Positions 52,210-59,991 of a stretch of 64,000 nucleotides of DNA are shown here, in pieces. The DNA lies in contig NZ_RCWZ01000001.1 of the NCBI RefSeq assembly GCF_003675385.1, positions 1,426,001 through 1,490,000 on the forward strand, written 5' to 3'. Position 1 is the first letter of the stretch, and every line of letters begins with the position of its first letter. Under the pieces are notes generated by a model. That model saw nothing but the letters and a program-made list of their open reading frames with translations. It made no database searches and was not told the origin of the DNA. The position numbers were made by a program, and so were the translations under genes. The DNA is from Mucilaginibacter kameinonensis (lineage in GTDB: Bacteria; Bacteroidota; Bacteroidia; Sphingobacteriales; Sphingobacteriaceae).

Positions 52210-53517
52210 ATGTTTTTCCAGAATAGCTCCGAGAGGTTAAAAAAAGTATTTGCCAATCCCGCATGGTCGTTGATCGCGGCATTTGGCACATATTTTTGTA
52301 TGTACGGCTACCGGAAACCCTATACTGCAGCCGCGTTTGCTGATGCCGGTTTATGGGGCTTGAGTTATAAGTTTGGGATGATCATTGCCCAAACCATAGG
52401 CTATGTACTGGCAAAATGGGTGGGTATTAAATTCGTTTCGGAAATAAGGCCCGCAAGGCGCATCTGGGCTATCATCATGCTGATAGGTTTCGCCGAGCTG
52501 ATGCTGTTGCTTTTTGCATTGGTTCCCCGCCCCTGGAATTTAGCGTTCATGTTATTGAACGGTTTGCCCTTGGGCGTGATATTTGGTTTGGTGCTCAGTT
52601 TTTTAGAGGGACGTAAACAAACCGAATTTTTAATTGCCGGGCTTTGCGCAAGCTTTATCCTGTCGGATGGGGTATCAAAATCGGTAGGGGCTTTTTTGTT
52701 AACAGTGGGTGTTAACGAAAACTGGATGCCCTTTGTCGCCGGACTGGTGTTTATGTTGCCGGCACTATTGTTTATTATCATGCTGGCCTGTGTGCCGCGG
52801 CCTACTGTTACTGACGTAAGTTCACGTTCGGCAAGGGAGCCGATGACGGGGGCCGACAGGTGGCACTTTTTCAATAAATACGCACCGGGCTTACTGGCCA
52901 TCATAGCCGTTTACCTGTTTGTTACTTTGCTGCGCAGTGTAAGGGCTGATTTTGCCGTTGAACTATGGGCTGGCCTTGGCTATAAGCAAACACCGCAACT
53001 GTTCACTACTTCCGAGTTAATTGTTTCATTCTGTGTTATCATAGTTACGGGCCTTACTGTACTTATCAAAAATCATTACCGGGCGTTCAGTCTTTCCATG
53101 CTCACCAGTTTTGCCGGTTTTCTGATCCTGCTGCTGGCCCTGGCCGGTTTGTACGGCGGTATGGGGAAATTTACATTTATGGTATTGGTTGGTTTGGGTG
53201 TTTACCTGCCCTATGTGGCTGTGCACGCGGTTGTTTTTGAGCGGCTCATCGCTATTACCCGTGAGTGCGCAACAGTAAGTTTCCTGATGTATGTGGTTGA
53301 CTCGGTTGGGTACACGGGCTACATCGGGTTGATGCTTTTACGGTATTTTACACATACAACCGATTCCGTATTATCACTCTTTTTACAAATGTGCACTTTC
53401 CTGGGTATAGCCGGGATGCTGCTGATGGTATTCGGTCATTTATATTTTAAATCAAAATTAAAACCCCATGTTCAAAGAAACACCAAACTTCCCGCCGGGC
53501 AAAGCTGTAGTGTTTGA
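52210..53517 (+). CDS. DUF5690 family membrane transporter-like protein
   Basis: A 435-residue inner-membrane protein with about 11-12 helices, starting WSLIAAFGTYFCMYGYRKPY, a string shared by MFS-like DUF5690 proteins; other marks are VIFGLVLSFLEGRKQTEF and FILSDGVSKSVGAFLL. No sequence feature gives the substrate. As it is followed by a dehydrogenase and a phosphonatase-like hydrolase, it may carry a phosphonate (inference). The last 50 bases overlap the dehydrogenase gene in another frame. Confidence 0.8.
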   Translation: MFFQNSSERLKKVFANPAWSLIAAFGTYFCMYGYRKPYTAAAFADAGLWGLSYKFGMIIAQTIGYVLAKWVGIKFVSEIRPARRIWAIIMLIGFAELMLLLFALVPRPWNLAFMLLNGLPLGVIFGLVLSFLEGRKQTEFLIAGLCASFILSDGVSKSVGAFLLTVGVNENWMPFVAGLVFMLPALLFIIMLACVPRPTVTDVSSRSAREPMTGADRWHFFNKYAPGLLAIIAVYLFVTLLRSVRADFAVELWAGLGYKQTPQLFTTSELIVSFCVIIVTGLTVLIKNHYRAFSLSMLTSFAGFLILLLALAGLYGGMGKFTFMVLVGLGVYLPYVAVHAVVFERLIAITRECATVSFLMYVVDSVGYTGYIGLMLLRYFTHTTDSVLSLFLQMCTFLGIAGMLLMVFGHLYFKSKLKPHVQRNTKLPAGQSCSV

Positions 53518-54559
53518 AGGGCCTGGAAAGCCTTTTCGCACGGTTGAGGGAAATATCTTCCTTGACAAGGAATCGATATTGGTCAGGAACCGTTATACCA
53601 CGCTTTGTGGCAGCGATATTCACACTTTTTGCGGGCATCGTAAGGAGCCTGACGAGGTAGTTTTAGGCCATGAAATTGCGGGCGATATACTATGGCTACC
53701 ACAAGGGGAAACAGTAAAGGATATGAGGGGCGAAACTGTGGCTGTTGGCGACAGGGTTACCTGGTCTATCTTCGCGGTGCCCCCGGGCATTGAAGCGCCA
53801 AGAGCTGATCTGCCTCAAAAAAGCGAACAGTTATTTAAGTATGGACATGCCCAGGCCTCAACCCACGATTTGTTTAACGGAGGCCTGGCCGATTATTGTG
53901 TATTAAGGCCTAATACAGCCTTTCTGAAAATCTCCTCTGAAATTCCGTTAAAGGTTGCCGCAACTATCAGCTGTGCGCATGCAACAGTAGCCGGCGCGTT
54001 AAGGGTTGCCGGTGATATGGCCGGTAAAAGCGTGCTTGTTTTTGGCGCGGGGCTGCTGGGGATATCCTGCGTATCCATGTGCCGGGAAGCAGGAGCTAAA
54101 TGGGTAGGTCTTATTGATAATGATGAGGTACGCCTTACCTGGGGGCCGAAATTTGGTGCCGACGAAATATTTACCTTTGCAAAAAACAATGATGACGGGC
54201 GTTTTGCATGGCCCGATGCCGACCTGGTATTCGATATGACCGGCCATCCTGAAGCGATGAAAGCAGGTGTCGAATCGCTTGCGCTTGGTGGCAGTGCCAT
54301 TTGGATAGGGGCCGTATTTCCGGCTGCTCCCGTACCTGTCGATGCGCAGCTGATTGTACGTCGCGTGCTCGGAATAAAAGGGCTGCATAATTATAACTAT
54401 GATGATTTTTTAAATGCAGCCATCTTTATTGAAAACAACTATCGCAAATACCCTTTTGAACAACTGGTAGAAAAAGAATTTACGCTCAACGAAGTAGACA
54501 ATGCTTTTCGTTACGCTACCGAAAGCAAACCGGTGCGGGTGGGCGTCGCTATTAATTAA
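53468..54559 (+). CDS. Zinc-dependent dehydrogenase, phosphonate-catabolism-associated type
   Basis: A 363-residue medium-chain dehydrogenase: catalytic zinc ligands C47 (TTLCGSDIHTF), H68-E69 (LGHEIAG); Rossmann motif SVLVFGAGLLGISCV (about 188); VRVGVAIN end. The start KAVVFEGPGKPFRTVEG and linkage to a phosphonatase-like HAD fit the proposed family of phosphonate-catabolism alcohol dehydrogenases (TIGR03366). Start ATG 53468 lies 50 bases inside DUF5690; no later Met would preserve the N-terminal domain. Confidence 0.8.
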   Translation: MFKETPNFPPGKAVVFEGPGKPFRTVEGNIFLDKESILVRNRYTTLCGSDIHTFCGHRKEPDEVVLGHEIAGDILWLPQGETVKDMRGETVAVGDRVTWSIFAVPPGIEAPRADLPQKSEQLFKYGHAQASTHDLFNGGLADYCVLRPNTAFLKISSEIPLKVAATISCAHATVAGALRVAGDMAGKSVLVFGAGLLGISCVSMCREAGAKWVGLIDNDEVRLTWGPKFGADEIFTFAKNNDDGRFAWPDADLVFDMTGHPEAMKAGVESLALGGSAIWIGAVFPAAPVPVDAQLIVRRVLGIKGLHNYNYDDFLNAAIFIENNYRKYPFEQLVEKEFTLNEVDNAFRYATESKPVRVGVAIN

Positions 54560-54585
54560 AACATGAATTTTTAAAAAATATTAAA

Positions 54586-55266
54586 ATGAAGCATAACCTA
54601 AAAATGGTCGTTTTTGATATGGCCGGTACAACAGTTAATGAAGATAACCTGGTATATAAAACTCTTCAGAAAGCTATTAATGAGGCCGGGTTTGATTTTA
54701 ATCTTGACCAGGTACTAACCGAAGGTGCCGGCAAAGAAAAAAAGCAGGCTATCAGGTCGGTTTTGGCTGTTTACGCTAATAATACCGATGAAGAACTGAT
54801 TGGACAGATTTTTGAGAATTTTATGGAGCAGCTTACAACAGCCTACGCTACTGCCGATATCCTGCCGCAAAATAATGCTTTAGCCCTTTTTTCGGCATTG
54901 AAACAGCGGAATATCTATGCCGTGTTGGATACAGGTTATGACAGGGCAACAGCGCAATCAATCATCGATAAATTAGGATGGAAAGAAGGTACTGACTTTG
55001 ATGCCCTTGTTACCGCTTCGGATGTGAGCAAGAACAGGCCTAACCCGGATATGATCTTGTTTGCTATGGATAAATTCGGTATCACTAATGGAAGCGAAGT
55101 AGCTAAAGTAGGCGACTCGATCATCGATATAGAAGAAGGCCAAAATGCCGGTTGCAGCCTAAATATCGGGATAACTACTGGGGCCCATACTGCAGAACAA
55201 TTGCTTTCGGCCAAGCCAGACGCGGTTATCAATGATTTGATAGACTTGCTGCCACTTATTAACTAA
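54586..55266 (+). CDS. Phosphonatase-like HAD hydrolase
   Basis: A 226-residue HAD protein: nucleophile motif VVFDMAGTTVNE (Asp11; Ala-Gly-Thr-Thr as in phosphonatase), VLDTGYDRAT, SKNRPNPDMILFAMDKFG and VGDSIIDIEEG. It resembles the PhnX-like phosphonatase-like family (TIGR03351) more than phosphoglycolate phosphatase. True phosphonatase uses a Schiff-base lysine; Lys residues in AGKEKKQAI lie in the cap region, but I cannot confirm equivalence. Substrate likely a phosphonate or phosphorylated aldehyde. Confidence 0.8.
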   Translation: MKHNLKMVVFDMAGTTVNEDNLVYKTLQKAINEAGFDFNLDQVLTEGAGKEKKQAIRSVLAVYANNTDEELIGQIFENFMEQLTTAYATADILPQNNALALFSALKQRNIYAVLDTGYDRATAQSIIDKLGWKEGTDFDALVTASDVSKNRPNPDMILFAMDKFGITNGSEVAKVGDSIIDIEEGQNAGCSLNIGITTGAHTAEQLLSAKPDAVINDLIDLLPLIN

Positions 55267-55276
55267 GCTATAAAAA

Positions 55277-55307
55277 GCAATCGCCGGAGTATTGCTCCGG
55301 CGATTGC
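55277..55307. terminator. Bidirectional terminator
   Basis: Perfect 13-bp stem GCAATCGCCGGAG / CTCCGGCGATTGC with loop TATTG between convergent genes. The minus side has TTTTTA; the + side has CTTATTTTG. Confidence 0.85.
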
Positions 55308-55332
55308 CTTATTTTGATTCTTTTATTGGAGA

Positions 55333-56601
55333 TCACTCGGCGAAAAGGTACCCGCTATAAGCCAGACCTTTAGCAACACTCTTGAAATTATCTCCCGAAT
55401 TTAGCCGGATATGAGGGAAGCGGTTTTTGAACAGCTTTTGAATGCTGCCTACCATAGATGTACCGCCGGTTAAAAACAGGCTGTCAATATTAGCCGGATC
55501 GATGTTGTTTTTTGACAGAAACTCATCGAGGTAGTTGGCAATGCGGTTTACATCTTTAGCGATGATCTGTTCATAATCAGCTAATGAGATTTCTTCATCA
55601 ATGCGGATATCCATTTTACGGTAGCTAAACTTAGCCGCGCTGGCGGTTGTAAGCCTGATCTTTGTTTCTTCTATAGATTGAAATACCGAATAGCCCAGGT
55701 TATTCTCGATAAGGGTAATGAGGTTTTTAAATTGCGGATCATTGCCCGAAAAATAGTAGTAATCCTCTATGTCCTTCTGGATGCGCAGGCTATTAAAAAA
55801 GTTCATTTGTTCCCACGAGCAGATATTGGCAAACAGCGATTTAGGTACAGTTAATACCTTACCCGGGGTGGCTTCATACTGCGTGTTTTTACCAAAGTAT
55901 GGGGTGCCTTTGTCCCACATAAATGCCGAGTCAAAGCTATCCCCGCCAATATAAATACCGCCATTGGCCAGGATATCGTTCTGCCGGTCTTTACTGCCGG
56001 TTTTTTCGGGATCAAGAACTAAATAGGTAAAATCCGTAGTACCACCGCCAAGGTCGGCTACCAATACATGTTCCTTTTTTAAGAGGCTTTTTTCATAAGC
56101 AAAAGCAGCCCCGATTGGTTCAAACTGAAAGCGGATCTCTTCAAAACCAGCCAGCCCTACGGCTTTAGTAAGCCGGGTTTGTGCCAGGCTGTCTTTTTTA
56201 GTATCGTCGTCATCAAAAAAAACAGGTCGGCCGATGATGGCTTTTTTGCAATCCTGTCCCGTTAGTTCATCTGCGCGGCTTTTCAGTTCTTTTAAAATGA
56301 TCGCTACGAGTTCAGATGCGTTATATTTCTTGCCCTGGATGCGGGTTTCTATAAAACTACTTCTGGACAGGATCTGTTTTACTGATTTGATAAAGCGCCC
56401 CTTCATATTATCATTAAGGTAAGCTGTTATCGCTTCTTCACCCACAACATAATTTGGCGTATTGCCCGGGCCCGACTGCGGGTAGAAATAAATGAGCGAC
56501 GGGATAATGATGGTATTGCTTATTTCTTTCGTTTCTTCGTCGTAAATAGCAAGGGCCGAGTTGGTTGTCCCAAAATCGATGCCGTATAAAAACTTCTTCA
56601 T
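55333..56601 (-). CDS. Hsp70-family protein (YegD-like)
   Basis: A 422-residue ATPase-domain-only Hsp70: phosphate 1 YGIDFGTTNSALAIY, phosphate 2 VLVADLGGGTTDFTYLVL, adenosine motif SLFLTGGTSMVGSIQ. It lacks the substrate-binding domain, as in E. coli YegD. Probable chaperone-like role of unknown client. A -7 box TAGTTTTG (56673-56666, minus) lies 65 bases upstream. Confidence 0.88.
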   Translation of the reverse strand: MKKFLYGIDFGTTNSALAIYDEETKEISNTIIIPSLIYFYPQSGPGNTPNYVVGEEAITAYLNDNMKGRFIKSVKQILSRSSFIETRIQGKKYNASELVAIILKELKSRADELTGQDCKKAIIGRPVFFDDDDTKKDSLAQTRLTKAVGLAGFEEIRFQFEPIGAAFAYEKSLLKKEHVLVADLGGGTTDFTYLVLDPEKTGSKDRQNDILANGGIYIGGDSFDSAFMWDKGTPYFGKNTQYEATPGKVLTVPKSLFANICSWEQMNFFNSLRIQKDIEDYYYFSGNDPQFKNLITLIENNLGYSVFQSIEETKIRLTTASAAKFSYRKMDIRIDEEISLADYEQIIAKDVNRIANYLDEFLSKNNIDPANIDSLFLTGGTSMVGSIQKLFKNRFPHIRLNSGDNFKSVAKGLAYSGYLFAE

Positions 56602-56804
56602 AACAGGAGGGATAAAACGATAAAAATTTGCGGACGGCGAAGGTATAAAAAAAGTGCAGCGGTAACAAAACTAATATCAACCGGTAACCTTCGTTTTTTT
56701 GTGGAGATGATGGTGTATTATTTCTTTGGTGCGACAAAACCATAATTTAAGCGACCTGTTGGAAGCAATAACAGGAGGCCGTTCATTAATTGATCAAAAC
56801 ACTT

Positions 56805-57089
56805 ATGAAACCATTTGAAATCCGGGTTGGCCAAAGCCAGCAACTGTTAAGGTTTGAACCGCAGACACAACCCAATACTTTTAAAATCTATGCCGTTGAT
56901 AAGTCAGAAGACTGGCTTGACCGCGAGCAGGCGAGGTCGGTTGACCTACCGCCGGATGGCTCACTCGGAACCATCACCGTACACAGCGCCCATCGCTTCG
57001 AGTTTGATGGCGCGGGTGCATTTACCGGTCAGGATTTATCGGCTATGGCCGCGCAGATCGTGCTGCATCCGCAGTTTAAAGCTGAATAA
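56805..57089 (+). CDS. Small conserved-looking protein of unknown function
   Basis: A 94-residue protein from ATG 56805 (MKPFEIRVGQSQQLLRFEPQ). An AGGAGG at 56773-56778 is better spaced for the in-frame TTG at 56790, which would add MIKTL; both are possible. Acidic, beta-rich, with AVDKSEDWLDRE and FEFDGAGAFTGQDLSAMAAQI. No family recognised. It ends 3 bases from the convergent nuclease stop. Confidence 0.6.
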   Translation: MKPFEIRVGQSQQLLRFEPQTQPNTFKIYAVDKSEDWLDREQARSVDLPPDGSLGTITVHSAHRFEFDGAGAFTGQDLSAMAAQIVLHPQFKAE

Positions 57090-57092
57090 ACC

Positions 57093-57920
57093 TTAATGTA
57101 GCTCCATTACGGCAGGCGGCGGGATGATCTTATAAGGCCCACCGCTAAAGGCTTCATTCAGGATACCTGCTAAGCGGATGCCTGCTTTTTCGAGCCTGCT
57201 TTCAACCAGTGGCAGATGCGAGCGATAGTAAGCTTCGTTAAAGTCTGGCGTTTTTTGGGCATCGCGGTAAAGCTGGCTGCTGGCCTGGTAACTTTCATAC
57301 ATCCAGGTGAGGATATCATCCTGTTGCCAGGCGCTGATCTGGCTGTCGGTAGCATGATCTACTTTTTTGGCCAGTTCAACATCGTTCAGGCCGGTGTGTT
57401 CAATAAGTCCGCTATCCCACAGGCCATGCAGATTACCGGGTTTGCCAAGAAACGATACCATGATGGTATTGCCACCCTGATCTTCGGCCCTGCTCACGTG
57501 CATAGGCTGGTGCAGGTCGCCTACCAAATGAACGATCATTTTTAGGGCCATTACTTTTTCCTCATGACTTTTACCCGGTTCTATAAGGTCAAGACTGAAT
57601 TTGCTCAGTGCCGAATACACATTGCTTTGGGTTTGCTTCACGACGGTAGTGTTAAACTTATCACGGTTAAGGCCGAGGGGCAGGTTGATATAATGAAACG
57701 GCGTGGTATATTTATAGGCATCCTGCATTCTTAATTCATCGGCATAAACGCTGATCTCTGCCAGGGATGTATCGCCAATCAGCTCGCGGATACCAGCTTT
57801 AGCTTTTTCGGAAAGATGTTTCTCGGCAATGCGGCCTACAGCAAAATGCCCCGTCTTGCCCCATGAAGCAAGAAATAGGATAACAATAATAGCGAGCGGT
57901 AAAGAGATGAGCTTTTTCAT
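57093..57920 (-). CDS. S1/P1-type zinc nuclease, exported
   Basis: A 275-residue protein. Signal peptide ends just before WGKTGHFAVG; the mature N-terminal Trp is a zinc ligand in this family. Other ligands: ADELR, HYINLP, HLVGDLHQPMHV, GGNTIMVSF and LHGLWDS. It degrades single-stranded DNA/RNA and 3'-nucleotides outside the cytoplasm, for nutrient recovery. Length fits P1-like enzymes. Confidence 0.92.
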   Translation of the reverse strand: MKKLISLPLAIIVILFLASWGKTGHFAVGRIAEKHLSEKAKAGIRELIGDTSLAEISVYADELRMQDAYKYTTPFHYINLPLGLNRDKFNTTVVKQTQSNVYSALSKFSLDLIEPGKSHEEKVMALKMIVHLVGDLHQPMHVSRAEDQGGNTIMVSFLGKPGNLHGLWDSGLIEHTGLNDVELAKKVDHATDSQISAWQQDDILTWMYESYQASSQLYRDAQKTPDFNEAYYRSHLPLVESRLEKAGIRLAGILNEAFSGGPYKIIPPPAVMELH

Positions 57921-57978
57921 GGTTCGAAATTAATAGGCCGATGTTAAGTATTTGTTAAAAGTGTTTTTACCATCCTTG

Positions 57979-58548
57979 TCATGATTCAACTTCCAATATC
58001 AGGTATATTTTATCATTAATGCCCTTGTAAACCTCAACAGAACCGAGGTCGAGATCGGTAAGATCATGACAGCAAATACCATATTTACCCTCGGTTTCAT
58101 TCCGGTTTATCACGCCATTTCGCTGGTCGGGAGGGACTACTTTTGTTTGCGCCGTTTTTGTTTCCTCTTCATATATCTCGTGATATTTTTTGCTAATAGC
58201 CAGGATCAGGTCTTTCCTGGTAAAGTTTTCGGTTTGAGAGCTGATCTCCAAAACGGCTTGCCTGGTTAGCGGATAGTCTATAATCAAAGTGACTTTTTTA
58301 TAAGGAAGCACTACTTCATTGGCACCAATCAGGCTGTCTATCTGTTTTTCGGGATGGTCCAGGCTAATCCATGGCATCAGCCCATCTTCCAAAGTCGCGG
58401 TGTCTTCGCCCGATGCTTTCAATTGGTAGTTAATAGTCTGGATCTTCGTGCCTAAAGTATCGGTAATCCCAGCCGCATTTGCAGCCCTGCTCATTTTACA
58501 GCTAATTATAGTAAACAATAGCAGCGCAGCAAGATATCTCAATTTCAT
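57979..58548 (-). CDS. Lipoprotein of unknown function
   Basis: A 189-residue lipoprotein from ATG 58548 (MKLRYLAALLLFTIISCKMS; lipobox IISC). The frame opens at 58578 but that adds a second, poor leader. Middle and end are mixed alpha/beta (KKVTLIIDYPLTRQAVLEI, GKYGICCHDLTDLDLGSVEV with a double Cys). No family recognised. On the same strand as the nuclease, 58 bases upstream of it. Confidence 0.7.
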   Translation of the reverse strand: MKLRYLAALLLFTIISCKMSRAANAAGITDTLGTKIQTINYQLKASGEDTATLEDGLMPWISLDHPEKQIDSLIGANEVVLPYKKVTLIIDYPLTRQAVLEISSQTENFTRKDLILAISKKYHEIYEEETKTAQTKVVPPDQRNGVINRNETEGKYGICCHDLTDLDLGSVEVYKGINDKIYLILEVES

Positions 58549-58731
58549 TATTATGATTTTAATGCTGAATTTAAACAAAAAATAAACATCCGGAAAATGG
58601 CATTTTATAGCGGAATTGGGAAATTATGCCGGGTAAATGATTATATTTTAAAACTATTTGTTGTAATTATCAGTATTTTATCCAATAATCATATTAATGG
58701 TTATTTTGCAATACTTATAAACTGATTGGAT

Positions 58732-59841
58732 ATGGATCACTATGATGATGCCGGAATGCAGCCTTTACGGGCTTTTCCACAGGATAAACCGGACTACCTG
58801 CCCCGTGAAGGGAGTTGGGAACATGATGCGGTAAACCATAGTGACAGTTGGTCCGACACCATATTTGACATACTTGATATTTCAAATGAGTCGCGACCGG
58901 ATAAATCTTATCTCTTAAGTTTTTTTAGAGAGCCATTTCTTGGGACTTTGGAAACGGCCATAACTGAAGCATCTCGATCAGGAGCACCCTGGGACCTTGA
59001 ACTGGAGCTGGTAACTGCTAAGGGTAAAATAATTTGGGTACGTTTTTCCGGAAGCGCGGTTTTCGAGAACGATACCGTTGTTAAGATAAAAGGGAGCCTG
59101 GTAGAAATTGATAAGTACCGGGCCGAGGAGGCCTCGCATCATTTATTGAAACAGCGACATCAGCAGTTGAGTGGTTTTGCGCACATCCTCACTCACAATC
59201 TCCGAACACACGCGTACAATATTATGATGCTTACCGGGCTGGCAGACCGCAGTAAGCTGGATGCTTACCATGCCGATCTGCTTGATAAAGTAACAACCGT
59301 TTCTGATAACCTGATAGCAACCATCGAACAGATCTCAGGTATTATTAAGGTCAACGAAAATGTAATTGAATCGGAACTGCTGCGCTTTGAAGAAATTACA
59401 GGGAATGTCCTGTCTGTGATGCGGGCAGAACTGGACCTGCATGCAGCCGACATTGAAACCGATTTTATTGTACCGGCCGTCTTTTTTCCGCGCCTGTACC
59501 TTGACAGCATATTAATGAACCTGATCAGTAATTCTATTAAATACAAGAAAGAACATGAGAAGCCGGAAGTGCTGATTAGTACCTATTTGGATGAGGAAAA
59601 GAATTGTGTGATCCTGGAGTACCAGGACAACGGTATCGGTATAGATCTTAAACGCTACGGCAGCAAAATATTTGGTTTATATAAAACATTTACGCACAGG
59701 CCTGGAGCTCATGGCGTTGGCTTGTTCCTCGTTAAAACGCAGATCGAATCACAAGGTGGGTATATCGTGGTAGAAAGCAAGCCGGATGTGGGTACCATTT
59801 TCCGGGTATTTTTTAAGCCAGGTACCCAGAGGCTTGATTAA
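58732..59841 (+). CDS. Soluble PAS-type sensor histidine kinase
   Basis: A 369-residue protein without membrane helices. PAS-like domain (about 40-130, with WDLELELVTAKGKIIWVRFSG), DHp helix with His155 in FAHILTHNLRTHAYN (an H-N-L-R type box), then HATPase: N box NLISNSIKYKKE, G1 YQDNGIGIDL, G2 HGVGLFLVKTQIES, then GTIFRVFF. ATG 58732 is preferred to TTG 58726. No response regulator is adjacent. Signal unknown. Confidence 0.88.
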   Translation: MDHYDDAGMQPLRAFPQDKPDYLPREGSWEHDAVNHSDSWSDTIFDILDISNESRPDKSYLLSFFREPFLGTLETAITEASRSGAPWDLELELVTAKGKIIWVRFSGSAVFENDTVVKIKGSLVEIDKYRAEEASHHLLKQRHQQLSGFAHILTHNLRTHAYNIMMLTGLADRSKLDAYHADLLDKVTTVSDNLIATIEQISGIIKVNENVIESELLRFEEITGNVLSVMRAELDLHAADIETDFIVPAVFFPRLYLDSILMNLISNSIKYKKEHEKPEVLISTYLDEEKNCVILEYQDNGIGIDLKRYGSKIFGLYKTFTHRPGAHGVGLFLVKTQIESQGGYIVVESKPDVGTIFRVFFKPGTQRLD

Positions 59842-59897
59842 ATGCTGTGAGTAAAGTAGGAGTCTAAATCGGCCTTTATAGCTCACCCGTTTTACTT

Positions 59898-59978
59898 TTA
59901 AATGTTGCGCAAACGTTTGATATTGAAAATAATAAAGCTGCCAATAATTAACAGGAGGATAATAAAACCGGGAGACAT
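59898..59978 (-). CDS. 26-residue single-pass membrane protein coupled to GH95
   Basis: A short ORF beginning MSPGFIILLLIIGSFIIFNI and ending with the basic tail KRLRNI. One clear membrane helix with positive residues after it, so N-out/C-in is likely. A perfect ribosome site AAGGAG ends 7 bases before the ATG and overlaps the end of the GH95 gene, whose stop lies 13 bases upstream. Such sites are rare in this phylum, which strengthens the call. Function unknown. Confidence 0.5.
   Translation of the reverse strand: MSPGFIILLLIIGSFIIFNIKRLRNI
59910..59919. promoter_or_regulatory. CAAACGTTTG palindrome, downstream copy
   Basis: Same 10-bp palindrome as at 62353-62362, inside the last codons of the 26-residue ORF. 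With the upstream copy it brackets the GH95 gene. See the upstream site for interpretation. Confidence 0.3.
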
Positions 59979-59991
59979 TTGGTTACTCCTT

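Noticed and set aside
52401..52904. Minus-strand 167-codon ORF
   Set aside because: Antisense to the DUF5690 gene; Ser/Pro/Lys-rich with no recognisable domain.
53468..53517. Sequencing frameshift joining DUF5690 and the dehydrogenase
   Set aside because: Both proteins have complete, natural ends; a 50-base overlap explains the arrangement without error.
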